From Ptiloglossa arizonensis (Eukaryota > Arthropoda > Insecta > Hymenoptera > Colletidae): a DNA stretch of 64,000 nt. Positions 47,314 to 60,225 of the stretch are shown here, in pieces. Both the position numbers and the translations under genes were made by a program. The DNA lies in contig NC_135055.1 of the NCBI RefSeq assembly GCF_051014685.1, positions 1,612,001 through 1,676,000 on the forward strand, written 5' to 3'. The notes under the pieces are model-generated. The model was not told the origin of the DNA. It saw only the letters and a list, made by a program, of their open reading frames with translations, and did no database searches. Within the stretch, counting starts at the first letter, position 1. Every line of letters starts with the position of its first letter.

Positions 47314-49884
47314 TATAATTAATGTTGTCGTGGACGATAGCTTCTCGAAGAATCTACAAAGTAAAATTTGAGTTTTTTTAAGTTCTCGATGATGTTTGAA
47401 AATTGAATTGTGTTGGGGTTCCGATCGACGAGTGAATTGAGCGACGCTACGATTCAAACGATGCAAATCCTTCCGTCGGTTAAACATTTGATACGATTTA
47501 TCAACGGAATGGAATCTTCGCTTTTGGTTCATCGATCTTTGCTTTGATTCGTCAATTCTTTCGTCTTTGCTGATTTTTCCAAGCATCGTCAATCGAGGAT
47601 AGCCATTAGAGCCTCTAGTAAGAGAAGGTTGGGAGAGACCGTTGTCTCGAAATTTGAATGTTTATTTTTGACAGGTTTCGCCTCCAGGTTTCGTTCTTGC
47701 CGTGGATCCCATTTAATAATGTACAGGGTGTCCCAGAAGGAACGCTAAGAGCTTCACCGATGTATTTGGTAGGTAGTTCTGTATGGAAAAGATTACTGCG
47801 CGCACTACGGGTCTTGGTTCGATTTTTGAGAAACGAACCAAGTTTCTTAATTGTTTATTTTACCCAATTATCGCGCAAAATGCGAGCCAAGAACGAGTAA
47901 TAGATTCTTGCAGGAAACGTAAAAAACTGTTACTGTATTCCTGTTATATAGTTACACCGTAGAATCTATTTTTTCTAATGAATCAAGTGACTCAAAATCC
48001 ATAGTGTATGTGTCCTTTTCTATTCAAAAGGACCTACCAAGTGTACTGGTAAATAGTTTGGAATCAATTTTTACACAAAAGTCTGTATTTGTGACCAATC
48101 AACCTCAGATCGTTGTTTTAAACGAAAATTAACATTAATTAAAAACACATTAACCAGTTTTCCTGTATAACAGGAAAATAAATTTAAAACCGAGAGTACA
48201 AGCTACTATGCAAACCAGAAGCGATTAGAAATTACGTACCAGTATGAAAACAAGAAAAGTGCCCATGAAATTGTATGAATATCTCAACGATCTTGCTATC
48301 GTAGACTACCTCGTAATAACATCGTAAATTGATGGTTATTACAGACACCAGATTGCGATTGACAATGAATAATTATACCTGTAACGACCAACCCCTGGCG
48401 ACAACCAGCCTCAATCTCTTTTACATAAGAATCATCTCTTTGAAAGATGATTCAGAGAGGGAAGAAGAGTATAATTTTATTACGTACGTAAAATACAATG
48501 TAATAGGTGTTCGAAACAGTATATTTTTATTTTTTACCAACTCCGTTCGGAATTGTAGTTTCCTTTTAAAAAATGGTTCTTATAATACCACATGTAGACA
48601 AGAAAAAAACTTTCATCGTAGGAACTCTCTTGAGAACTACTTTTGTGCAAAATATTTTGTAACTCTTATACTAGAAATTCTACAGAAAACGGTTTGTTTA
48701 ACTTTTCTATCTCTGATATAAATAGTAAGCATAAAATCGTGGATGAAGTTACACCGGGTATACTTTTACATAAGTATTCTCAATATTTCGTTGTTTCTTT
48801 TCAAAAGGAGTGTATTTCTTCTACTATGAGTGAAAAGTAAGAGTAGTGTAACCTTACCCCACGATCCCGTTGTGTGCGACGGAAGAGAACCGCGCACGAT
48901 CCACCTCGAACACCGGAAATTTCTGTTGGCTCTTTCTTATCTTCGCGGTCCGTTTAAATAGGCGTCTACGGAATGTTCCCCGTTTTCATCGCGCGACGTT
49001 TCATAGACGCCGAGATTTCTCCTTTTCTTCTCACCTGTTCTTTTTCTATTTGGCCACGCGGTGGAATGGAGCCGGATGAAAGGACACGGGGCTTTCACGA
49101 GTAAACGTTATTTATTGAAATAAGAGAAAAGTTTCGTGACCGTTCGTCATGGTACGGCGGACTAATTCTTTCGCGGAAAATTCGAGTCGAGTTTCAATAC
49201 GTTCCAAAACGTAAAGGTTTTATCGTTCGTTAAATTTTGCTTCGAAAATTGAAAAAGAAACTGAACTCCGTTACCGCTGTTATTTATTGAAACAAGAAAG
49301 ATTCACGTTTGTCATAGCACGGCGGATAAATTCTCTTGTGCCAAATTCGAATCCAATTTACAGTAAAAAATTTGTTAAAGAATACTTTCGCTCATATTGT
49401 CGCTTATCATTGAAATATCTATATAGTTGTTAAAAATTAATCGAACCTACCAAGACGGTTTATTTATACATCGTTTTATCGATTTAGCGACAGAGTTCAA
49501 TTTGAAATATCATATAATGTTATCAATGATACCTATGTAAAAGAAATTCGACAATCATAATTTTTGGCGCGAATTTCACTCCATTATGAAGTTTTGAGGT
49601 TATTGTCCCTGACGCAATCAGCATCTGCTATTTCCTTTATTTATTGTAAAACGAGAAAACTCGTATTTCATTAATCCTATTCGTAACAGTATACTACCTC
49701 ACCTGTACCAAGTTGTTAATTACTGCAAAAATTAATTTATCGATGTAGTGGTAAAATTCGATACTTCGAGCTTAACAATGGCAGAATATGGAAATTCAAC
49801 AAAATTATCGCTATAATAATCTTTGCACCAAAAGATTATTTATTCAAGCAACCTCCATTCGTGTTCAATTCTTTTTACAGTATA
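47314..49884. other. Presumed intron 1, no gene seen
   Basis: AT-rich. TGTACAGGGTGTCCCAGAAG at about 47,719 is a motif frequent at insect transposon edges, and the 80-codon frame that follows is unrecognised. The 130-codon frame at 48,329-48,721 is AT-driven with no domain. Confidence 0.35.
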
Positions 49885-50445
49885 TAACACTTTTTACGAA
49901 CTTACAGAAATGATTCCACAACAGTTAATAATTTCGTTCTTATGCAAATGGCACTTCCTACGAACTTACAGAAATAATTCCTCGAGAGTTTATAATTTTG
50001 TTTTTATGCAAATGGCACTTCCTACGAACTTACAGAAATAATTCCACGACAGTTGATAATTTCGTTTGTACGCAAATAGCACTTTCTACGAACTTACAGA
50101 AACAATTCCACAACAGTTAATAATTCCGTTTTTATGCAAATGGCACTTCCTACGAACTTAGACAAATAATTCCACAACAGTTTATAATTTCGTTTGCACG
50201 TAAATGGCACCTCTTACGAACTTACAGAAATAAATAGTTTATAATTTCGTTTTGTACACAACAGAAATAATTCTACAACAGTTAATAATTTCGTTTTTAT
50301 GCAAACGGCACTTCCTACGAACTTAGACAAATAATTCCACAACAGTTTATAATTTCGTTTTACACGCGAATGGCACTTCCTACGAACGTACAGTACACTA
50401 AAATGATTCCGCAACAGTTGATAATTTCGTTCGTATGGAAACGGT
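49885..50445. repeat. ~62-bp tandem repeat, about nine copies
   Basis: Units contain GGCACTTCCTACGAACTTAC, then AGAAATAATTCCACAACAGT, then TAATAATTTCGTTTTTATGC. Copies run from about 49,885 to 50,445 with some shortened units near 50,220-50,290. Translations in either direction (for example the 88-codon minus frame) are repeat artefacts. Confidence 0.93.
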
Positions 50446-53400
50446 TCGGGGACTTTTCGTTCTTTGGTTTCCAGAGTCACGACGTTTAATCGGAACGATC
50501 GGTCCGCGCAGGGAAATCATTTGTCTCGGCAGGTAGACGAAATAAAAATTCAATCGATCCGGTTGTTGTCGCGTGAAGCGAACACGCGGGGATGGAAATA
50601 AAATGAAAGGAAGCGGGTAGAGGGTACGAGAAGCGGTGAGAGCAGCACCTTGTTTATTTTAATCGGGTCTCAACGTGCCTTCGAGATTGTTTCGTCTCGC
50701 GGCACCACGATGTTTAGCTCGCCGTTTAATCGCCGTTAACGAGCGGTTATCGTTCACCAACTGGAAACACGACGATGCTAACGAGGCGATCGGCCGGAAG
50801 CACGAGCCCTTTCGCGTTCACTCGCCACGCAGGATTCTTCTTCCTTTTTCTCGCTCGTTCCTCCACCTTTTTCCCCCCCTCTGCATCCGTATTCTTATCG
50901 CGTATTTCAACGTGCGTTGGGACTCGATTCTTTTCACCCTTGAAAATTGCTATTTTATACCGTAACTCCGAGGTTCGATGGATTCTACGATCGTATTCGA
51001 TTCGAAAAAGTAGAATATATCGCTTTTTGTAAATTAATCCCGTCTCGGGGCGAGTAATCGATTTTCGTGGAATTTTCCAATTTATGGGATCGGGAATTTT
51101 AATCCCCTCCTCGACGGCCAGATGGTCGATTTTTAGCGAATTTTTCAATCGAGGAATTTTCCCAAGCTTTGGACGAAATTTTATAATAGAGGAGGAAACT
51201 TTAACAATTTAATAACGTTTAAAGGGGGCCGATTTCGTGTTGGGTTGAATGGAAAGGAGAGTCGATTTATTTATTATGATGTAACATATTTCAGCACAGA
51301 GGGCTATTAACAGCGCAGCAATTAACATGTGCTTGAGTCGAGTGTGATCATTTTATAATTATGACGATTAGTAGATATTTTATTTTTGAGAATAATAAGT
51401 AGCTTGTTCCTTAGCTTAGTGATTTCAATGCGTGGATACTCGATTCCGTGGTACAGGAACCTTTCAATATTTCTTGGTACGCTTCCTATTAATCGAAACA
51501 ATTTTCTAATATATATTTTTATTAAACCTACAAAAGAATACGAACCTAAATTCAATTAGAAATTAAACTATCACTGTCGTACGGGAATAAATTTAACGTT
51601 CAGTTTTACGTGGAGTTGTCAAAGAATACTGACAACTACACTGTTAATCAAGAAACAAGAACAGTGTCGATCGAGGTGAAACGTAATACGTCGAACATAA
51701 AATTGAAAGTAGACACTCGATAAGTTTTGGTTAAAAATCGAGAGGACGGGGAGAAACGTGTATTATTGTTTTTTCAAGGTGCAGGTACGTCCCTTGTCAA
51801 AAATTCCTTTTAAAAATAACCTTCGGTCTTCGAGTGTGCACATCGCGGACAGCTGACCGATATTTGAAGGTCGTTTTTGTGCCCTTTCTCTTTCAAGGTT
51901 TCCAGTAGTCGACCAGTCCTCCGTTTGCAAAACAGAATTCGCGTCACTTCGTAACAGAAAGGGGCGCCAGGTCTGGCTCCCGTTTCAACTGGATTTTCAC
52001 TCGGTTGTTGGTCCCTCTGTCGAAACATACGTCGTAAATCACGGAAAGTGACTGTTTGGGGCGATTTGTTACGGAAAACAGTGGCAGTATTGCCGGCAAT
52101 AAATGTGGCACGGTTGTAAGATCAGCAGGGGTGAGAAAGGAAAGGTATTTCGAACGAAACATCTATGCAAATTCTCTTTAAAATTTCTTTATTGCACTCG
52201 TAATTTTCTCGTTTACTTTCTATCTAAAATAGTTACTTCTAACTCGAATAGAACAGCGGGTAATAGTCTGTGAGGTTCTGACAACTTCGTGCTCGATGTT
52301 TCGTCGAGCAAACAATTTTTCATAGGAATTTTATAATGACAGAATTTGTTAAATTCCATGGTTGGTAGACAACGGTAGATTTGTTTTACGGTTACGTAAA
52401 GAATATAGATTATAATATTTAGGGATGCAAAGCTGGTTTCAATTTTTACAAAAATTGTTCTCCGTTCGTAGTTAACCTCCTCAGAAATATTAACGCTTAT
52501 GTACACCTTTAATTTCAATGGTAGTGGAATGACTAAAATTGTGACTAAATATTTTAAATTAATTTTAGTAACGAGTACGACAACATTGTGAATTTTTCTT
52601 CATTTCTTAACAAAATGATTCGCCTCTCAAGAGGTTGAGAACGTTTAACTTTCAAATTAATACGCAACAAAAGTATCGCACGATTCTTCTGATTCAAAAA
52701 CGTGTAAAATTACGAGAACGAAGTAACGTGAATTGTCCTCGACTAATGTCTTCATTACGCTCGTTACAGCGACGTCATTGGTCTAACATCCTTATTATTA
52801 TTATTATTATTACACACCGTGCCATTCTTCCGCGACACCCTGCAAACAATACGCCCCATAAAAAAAGGACAAACGAGTTTCTCCGATGCGAAACAAAACT
52901 TGAAAGAACAAAGGTAATGGGACAAATTCATCCTTCATCGACGAATCATAAAATTATACAATTCCCGTATACCGGGGGAACCGAAATTTACGACTCAATC
53001 TGTCAAAAGCGGAATGTCCTTATTGTTCCTACGGGAAGTATTCTATTTTCCATCGAGTTTTTATTCGTCACTTATTTACCGAGTCGTGAACAATGGTCCC
53101 CTTTCCCTCGTGGAGAACAAAAAAATCTCACGGAAAAATCGCGACGCCGTGACCGACGCGGCCGGTCACGGGGCCTTTTTCACGGTCCCCTTGCGTGCAG
53201 TTTCCGCCGGAGTCGGGGTGGTGGGGGTACGCGATTCTTCTTCCTCTTTGGCCAGGAAACGTTCCGCGTTCGTTTCACTCGGACGCGCGACTAATCGGGC
53301 CGCACAAATATTTAGGGCGACCCAACGTAGGTCCCCGCTTCTGTTTACCGTTCGAGGAGGCCCCGGTCGCACAGTTGGGCCGTTTCACCCTCGACGGGGC

Positions 53401-53635
53401 CCGTAACCGTGGAGAATCGCGAATCTGATTGCGCCCACTACGTCGGGACACCCTTTTGAGGCCCGTGACGACTTCCCAATAAATCTGCCTGCTCGGAACC
53501 AACCGCTTCCGTCCTGCTGCCGGAATCCACGGATTCGTCTCACCGCCACGCCAAAAGATTCCTCCACATTCTGGGCCTTGAAGACCCTTTGTCGAATGTT
53601 TCGATTCTCTGTGCGAATCGACCTTCGTTTTTCTA
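50446..53635. other. Presumed intron 1 with a CpG-rich island at 53.1-53.6 kb
   Basis: Mostly AT-rich, with moderately GC-rich DNA at 50,460-51,150, a (TTA)n tract at about 52,792-52,812, and a distinct CpG-rich island at about 53,080-53,600. The 219-codon frame at 52,635-53,294 has no recognised domain and overlaps other open frames in the island. No exon confirmed. Confidence 0.4.
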
Positions 53636-54150
53636 CGGGGAGGGGTTGTGAAAGTGTTCGATGTACGATTTCTCTGTGTCGAGGTCAGAGAAGTAGAAGA
53701 AACGAAGGTTATTTACAAAATTGGGGAAAGGTGTTGATCAATCGGTTATTAAAAAAAAGGTATTCACATAGATTTGTCCTTTAAACTATAGATTGTAGAT
53801 CATGAGTAAAAATACTTTAGAAAATCGTATTTGGAATACGGTTTCTCCAAGTCAAGGACGCAGAAGTATGAAATCTTGAAGCAAGGTAATTTTCAAAATT
53901 GGGGAAAGGTGTTAATCACTCGGTTATTAAGCAAAAGGTAGACGTGTCCTCGAAACTGTAGATTTTAGATCACGAGTAACGATACTTTGGGAAAAGTTAG
54001 TCGCGTAAGTTTAAGATGGAGGGGTTGTGAAAGTGTTCAATGTACGATTTCTCAGTGTCGAGAAGTATGAAATCTTGAAGGTTATTTTCAAAATTGGGGA
54101 ACGGTGTTAATCTGTCGATCTTGACCTTTCGAGTATTTCTTTGTTCTTCG
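53636..54150. repeat. Complex repeat: GGTTGTGAAAGTGTTCGATG and GGGGAAAGGTGTTAATC blocks
   Basis: GGAGGGGTTGTGAAAGTGTTC occurs near 53,639 and 54,019, in both cases followed by ATGTACGATTTCTC. CAAAATTGGGGAAAGGTGTT plus a downstream GGTTATTAA occurs near 53,717 and 53,894, and a third version near 54,090. The repeat unit is about 180-190 bp with internal rearrangement. A related copy is found 6 kb away at 60,110-60,225. Confidence 0.8.
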
Positions 54151-57100
54151 TTGTTACGAAAGGCGAAGGAAAACTTTAGAATGGTTGAATTTATACTATC
54201 TTATTTTGTGTAAAAGTATGTAGAAAGCTTCTTTCAATCTATTGCCAAATACAAATTTTTTTATTTCGATATTACTTTGCGTATCCTGATATCTGACTAA
54301 TCGAAGAATATTTACAATGAAATTGTGAAATACACAAAATGGTTCGAAGAAATAGATAATAGAAATATTACTTTTTATCGTACATTTCATACTTGCCAAA
54401 TTGCTCCTTGATAAAGATTGAAACTAATACTCCATTAAGAAACAAACACTAACGTATCTGCACGTATCTAGAAATTAACCACGAATACAATTAACCACGT
54501 TAGAGGACGTTGTATTTCGAGTAATCCAAGTCACGTAACGTACTCTATCAAACCAGGACTCCAAGACTCTAGAATTCTAGAATTTTCGGACTCTGGAATT
54601 CTAGAATTTCAGGACGCTAGAGATCCTAGTTACTTAGTCGTATAATCGCGGACGAAGCTCCAGTTACTCCCCGCTTTCAAGAACAAAAAGTGTTCCTTTC
54701 AACGGTCAAGTGGCCCCCGGTCTCTCTGGGCGCCAGAAAAAAAATAAACATTTATATTTATCTTCGTCCTTGGTAATATTTGTCCGAGAGACACGTTCGT
54801 GAGTAGATCTCGAGCCTAACCAGGCTGAATTTACAGAGACCCCGGGCGCAACCGTTGAAGAGAGGTCCCCGTGGTCTTTGCCAAGCTGTCCAGCCAACAA
54901 TAAAGCCCCGGGCCCCGTTATGACCGCTGTAAAACCTTATGGCGATCATAACGCGATCATGATGTGCATAACAGCCTCACCCATTTCGATCCTTTTCCTC
55001 CTTGATCCTGTTTAGAGCCATTATCCTTTGTATCGTTGTTAATCGACGACGTACCCGAGACCGTAACGATCAGGTGACAGTCGCGTCTTGATTAATCATT
55101 AAAAGTGTTACATCGGCGACCGAATCGAATTCACATCTCAATGAAACGACCCGTATATCCTCCTCCTCCTCCTCCTCCTCCCCTCTCCCGTGTATACACA
55201 CACGTGGACACATATCCAGCTCGTAAAGCAGGGAGCACTAATCTGTTCCCGCCTTTCGCGTAAATCAAATCACGCGATAAAATCGACCTCAAGTTCCCGG
55301 GACTGATTTGTGGATTCGCGTGAAAGGAAAAGTGGGGGATCGAGAGACACGGAGAGGGGGAAGCGTTCTTTGATGCCACAAGCATAACCTTTCGTCCATT
55401 GCGATGTTGACTGTTGAAGAAGTACAGAAGCGAAGGGACAAGCGGAGTAATTCTGGATACTTGAATAAGAAACGGTATAAAATTTGAACTCGTTACATAG
55501 TTGTTGGTTTCTTTTCATGCCTGACGATAGCTCCAAGTGTCTAATTCGTGCTAGTTTAACCTAGAAAACATGTATTTAAATCTGCAAGAAAATTGAATCC
55601 ATAGTGACACCGAAACAAATCATTTAGCTGATTCTTGGCCACCTTACTGAAAGGAGGTTGAAAAAATTACTTTGAAACTTCGATTAATTATCACCGACAC
55701 AATGCTTCGAACAGTATTTGAGGGTCGATGACATCAATGGAGGGTTGCAAAATTAGTTGCAAAATTAGTGTATTTCTTCCTCGATCGAACGAAACGTTAT
55801 TGAACTTTGATCAATTAATACCGGCGCGAAGACGATCGATTTTTCAGAGATTTGAGATTCGACGACGTAACGGGGGAGGAGTGTTGCAACTTTGTGTAAT
55901 AGTTCGCGTATTTCCTCTCCGATTGAGAGAGCGAGAGAGCAATTGAACGAATGAAAATCACAGGTGAAACGACACCGTGCAAACATGGCGCGACGACAGT
56001 CAATTTTTCAAGCAAGAATCTGAGGGGTTCGACGACGACAACGACGAAGGGATTGGAAGCTTCGGGGTACGACGAATTTCTCCCGTGGTCGTCGATCCGG
56101 CCACACGACCGTCATTTTTTTATTTACACGTACGTCACAATGGTCCGGGCTGGCAGGCATGATAAATCCCGGTAATGGTTGGTCATCAATCTGGCAGGAA
56201 TTACGCGCACCGCACGTTCTCTTCGACAATGGGCCCACACCGAGCTAGTACGAGAATGGGCACCCGGTCCGACAATGGGCCCTATTAATAAACCGCCATT
56301 ATTAACAAACAAACATGGCCCGCCGGTTATTAAACGCCCTGAGAGCGTCTGCCACGTTCCACGACACTATCGATCTCTCATTGATTTGTCCGACCTTTCT
56401 TCGAGGTCTTAATCCGTTTCGTGGCAACGATCGACGTCGCTAGACATTAATCTTCGGATTCGCTGAAACGGAACCGAGGATTTCGGTGTTCCAGTCGAAT
56501 GTGTCGATCCTCTCGTTTACGAAATTCGATTTTTCGTGGGGTGTCATCCCTGAGAGCTGATGGAATCTTTAGGAGAGACGTTATAAGTTACACGATCAGC
56601 TCTGTACGTTGATTTATAAGTTACAAGTATTACGATAGGGATTTTCACCACCCTGGAATTACACGAGTAATTGACGTCTTTTTAAATTTTTAATTTAACT
56701 TTGCACGGTTAGAAACGAAAAGCAGGGTCGAAAGATTTAACGGAATAAGACTGTGCTTTGATTTTTAATTTTGTGGTATTATTGTACAGGATTATGCTGG
56801 AATGAACCTACCTGTTCATCTTGAGGACGAAAGAAACGTCGTGCGAACATTGTAGAAACTTTTCGTAACTTTGGTTCAATTTTTTAAGGTTACTCGAGAT
56901 TGACAGAATGTCGAAAATTAACTTACCTTACCGTCTTGGCTCAATTCTTCAAATTAATTCACTTTCTTCAGTCATTTCAGTTGCTTAAATTAGCTCGATT
57001 CTCTTAAGTTAACTCACTTGTAGCAACTTAATTGCCTGAGCAGACTAAGAATCTTGAACTTAATTCCTTAAAGTAATTCAATTCCCTAAATTAACTCAAC

Positions 57101-58138
57101 CCTCCATTGCATATGTCCGTTTAAGAAACCGATTCGCTTATAATCTCTCCTTAGGACAATATTTAATGTATCCGAAGGTCTGTCCATTCGTTATTTATCT
57201 CGACTGTTAATCAACCCACAGACACATAACCAACAAACAAATACCTCTTTCCAAACACAAAATAAATCTCACACAATAGACGGTCTAGTCTATCGCAATT
57301 TGATTCTCAAATTTGACTCAATTCCTTGAATACCTACGCGTTATATCGCACCGTTTAAACGTACCCTAACTCACCGAATCGATCAATCTCGAGCACCCAT
57401 TTAGATTTCGAAAGTCCCGCCGTTACTCGTCGCTCCACGGAAAAATCTCAGCTCTGTCTAAACGCCTGTCTCGATAAGAGGCTCTTTCGCATCCTCCGCG
57501 CCGGCTGTTCCCGAAACCGAACGAATTCCTCGACTCGTAGCCTCCGCGTCGAATTCCCCTAATCGGAGCCAGTCCACGTGTGCGTGAGTCGTTGGCGCGT
57601 TTTTCGCGACGCTATTGGCAGTCGATCGATCCCGGGCTTTACCGGTGCCGAATGGTAGCCCAAGGTAGGAAGCTTGAGGCGAGCAAGGGACGAGAGCGGC
57701 GGGTATAGAAGCAGGTTGCAACAGGGGAGAAGAAGCATTGGCCTGGCAAAGTGTTTAAGAGCGTTATCTTCCCGGCTATTAGTCTTTCTTGGTGTGTGGC
57801 CTCCGGTCTCATCGGTCCTCCTGGCCACGGAGAGCACGAGCTCGAGCAAGGGTTAAGTTTAAGTAGCCCCCCTATCTTGGCTCACCATCTACACCCCGAG
57901 AGATTCATGGAGAGGATCGAGGAGGCCCCGGAGAGAATGGACGGGACGAGGCGCGAAGATCGACGTGAATTCCGTCGCGGTCTCCCGTGCCGGGGATGCC
58001 TTTGGGTTCGATGAAAATTCGCGGATCGCGGTACCCTGCGTGCGGAATGCTCCCGGGTGAGAAATTATTGGCCTATTCGGGACCACGTTCTCGGGTTGCT
58101 CAAGTGCCGGGTCATTTCATAAGTCTCGGTGTATTTAA
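54151..58138. other. Presumed intron 1 with CpG-rich islands at 55.9-56.5 and 57.4-58.1 kb
   Basis: AT-rich DNA with two GC-rich islands and a (TCC)n tract at 55,157-55,181. The island at 56,100-56,420 contains AACAAACAAACATGG (forkhead-like) next to ACCGCCATTATTAA (PHO/homeodomain-like). Open frames of up to 110 codons are unrecognised. Confidence 0.4.
54575..54587. promoter_or_regulatory. Perfect three-unit heat-shock-element-like sequence
   Basis: TTCTAGAATTTTC fits TTCnnGAAnnTTC. It lies in a locally repeated CTCTAGAATTCTAGAATTT block, with a second two-unit version at about 54,597-54,607. No promoter or coding sequence is adjacent, so a by-product of the local repeat is likely. Confidence 0.3.
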
Positions 58139-58500
58139 CACGTTCTTTTTCGGGAGAGAAAACATTTTTGCCTCGAAAATAATCGACACTTTTTACATTT
58201 ACGTTTGACGTAGTTGGAGCCAGTTTGACGAACATTTTTCGGGGCATTTTATACAACTTTGCGCACTTAGCGCGTTTCTTCCAGGAGAGAATGTATTTTT
58301 TCCTTTGAAGTAATTGATACTTTTTACATTTACGTTTGACGTAGTTGGAGCCAGTTTGACGAACATTTTTCGGGGCATTTTGTATAACTTTGCGCACTTA
58401 GAACGTTCCTTCCAGGAGAGAATATATTTCTTCCTTGGAAATAATTGATACTTTTCATATTTACGTTTGAATCAGTTTGACGAACATTTTTCGTCGAAAA
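58139..58500. repeat. 131-bp tandem repeat, ~2.7 copies
   Basis: ACGTTTGACGTAGTTGGAGC starts at 58,201 and 58,332, with CAGTTTGACGAACATTTTTC and GCGCACTTAG shared. A third copy (58,460-58,500) lacks the middle, and faint similarity continues to about 58,650. It ends close to the mariner insertion. Confidence 0.92.
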
Positions 58501-58696
58501 AATATTTTTTTCTTGGATTTATAACAGTCTGGATCTAGATTCGCGTTTGATATAGTTGGAGCCAGTTTATTGAAAAGTTTCTGCGTATTTCAGTTCGTTT
58601 CAGAAGAGAAAATAGTTTTGTGTTAAATTGATATTCTTTATATTTAAATTTAACGTTGTCGAGTTCTGAAAAAGAATGGGTCTCGGAAAGTAAATA

Positions 58697-59644
58697 CTAC
58701 CTTGATCAAAAAGTTCTAGGACTGTCCCCCGTGTGTCGCTGTCAATCACCCGATTGTTTCTTTTTTTTTTTTGTTAGGTTACCATATCTGTCATTAACAC
58801 TTCCTTCCAATTTCAGCATCATAGCTTGATATTTGTAAAAGTTACGTTGTACTGAGCACATCTCCTTTGTTCGTGTCTTCGATTTTGAAAATGGCATCAT
58901 TTGAGCATCAACGAGTTTGCATTAAATTTTGTGTAAAAAACGGATTTAACGGTCCGCAGACCTTGGATATGTTGGAGAAGTGTTTCGGCAACGATACTCT
59001 TTCGAGATCAAATGTTTTTCGATGGCACGAACGCTTCAGAAGTGGTCGTGAGTCGGTCGAGGATGACAAACGCAGTGGCAGGCCGACAACGTCGAAAACC
59101 GATGAAAACATCGATAAAATTCAAGAAATGTTGTCCGAAAACCGCAAATTGACCATCAGAGAGCTGGCAGAGGACTTGAACATTGCTTATGGATCCGTTC
59201 AAGACGTTTTGGTTAGTGAATTCGTCAAAAAAGGCCAGATTTGTGGGCAAACAACTCGTGGATTTTGCACCACGATAACGCACCGGCGCACAATGCGATC
59301 CTTATCCGCGAGTTTTTGACGAAAAACAACACGAACACTATCTAGCAGTCTTCAAATTCACCAGATCTGGCTCCCTGCGACTTTTTTCTGTTCAACCGAA
59401 TTAAAAAACCGCTTCGCGGAACGCGTTACAGTACCCGAGAGGAGGTCATGACAAAATCGAAGACGGCTCTGATGGACATACCGAAAATTGAGTACCAGCG
59501 GTGTTTCGAGGATTGGATCAAGCGCTGGCGCAAGTGCATTGCAGTCAATGGGGACTACTTTGAAGGGGACCATATCCATTTGGACGAATAAATTTGTATT
59601 TTTGATTTTATGAATAAAGTCCTAAAACTTTTTGATCAAGGTAG
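58697..59644 (+). mobile_element. mariner transposon, internally deleted
   Basis: A Tc1/mariner-superfamily element, 948 bp against about 1.3 kb for an intact one. The terminal inverted repeat CTACCTTGATCAAAAAG is perfect for 17 bp at both ends and continues imperfectly (TTCTAGGACT versus TTTTAGGACT). The duplicated target TA lies at 58,695-58,696 and 59,645-59,646. Inside is a broken transposase on the + strand. The intact ends suggest the copy could in principle have been mobilised by a related transposase, but it cannot make its own. Subfamily not assigned. It inserted next to the 131-bp tandem repeat in presumed hh intron 1. Confidence 0.97.
58891..59591 (+). pseudogene. mariner transposase, broken by internal deletion and frameshift
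   Basis: Mariner transposases cut and paste DNA through an N-terminal helix-turn-helix DNA-binding region and a DD34D catalytic domain. From the ATG at 58,891 (MASFEHQRVCIKFCVKNGF) the frame carries family-typical stretches including WHERFRSGRESVEDDKRSGR and ENRKLTIRELAEDLNIAYGS, then loses homology at about 59,222. Homology resumes in another frame with RPDLWANNSWILHHDNAPAH (about 59,232-59,291), then SPDLAPCDFFLF (about 59,355-59,390) and GDYFEGDHIHLDE before the TAA at 59,589. About 330 bp are missing, removing the region with the first catalytic Asp. The later two Asp motifs (HHDN, PDLAPCD) remain. An in-frame TAG at 59,343-59,345 also interrupts the second part. Non-functional. Confidence 0.95.
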
Positions 59645-59645
59645 T

Positions 59646-60109
59646 AGATCCCCACCATAAGGCCAAGAAATGGGTAGCGGTAATCGTGTAGCCAGCAAAG
59701 TAAATGTACTTCCAAAGAGGAGGACCTGTTGGAAGCAAGGAAGTCAATTTACTTCCTCAGTAACGAACGTGTTAACTGTGCGAAATCTTGGCTCCATGTA
59801 AGCACACTTAAACGTAGTTCTATCAACGCAAGACGTACGTATATGCTTGGTATACAATCCTTCATTGAAATAGGTTTCATCAAAATGATTGATATTTGCA
59901 GTTAAAAATAAACCTATGCAAAATTCATATTCGATTTATGTTTGTTTTCCAAATTTGATAAAAGAGAAAATACGATGTAGATTGATACGACTTAGCACAT
60001 TTAAACAAAATTCTTTTCTTAAATAACATTATTTAATTTCCTTAAAACTACTTGACATCGTTTTGAAGCTACTGGAACTTCACGTTTTTTGTGCAATCTT
60101 GAACGAATG
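59646..60109. other. AT-rich presumed intron 1, nothing seen
   Basis: Ordinary AT-rich DNA between the mariner copy and the next repeat. Confidence 0.45.
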
Positions 60110-60225
60110 TTATTTACAAAATTGAAGAAAGGTGTTAATCTTCTAATCTGCGTATTGACCTTTCGAGTGTTTTGTTGGTCTTCGTTATTAAAAAAAGTTA
60201 TTCACGCGGATGTGTCTTTCGAAAC
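60110..60225. repeat. Dispersed copy of the 53.7-54.1 kb repeat
   Basis: ATTTACAAAATTGAAGAAAG followed by GTGTTAATCTTC, then TTGACCTTTCGAGTGTTT, then TTATTAAAAAAAGTTATTCA aligns with the blocks at about 53,707-53,770 and 54,085-54,150. The two loci are 6 kb apart in the same orientation, so this is either a dispersed repeat or the remnant of a larger duplication. Confidence 0.75.
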
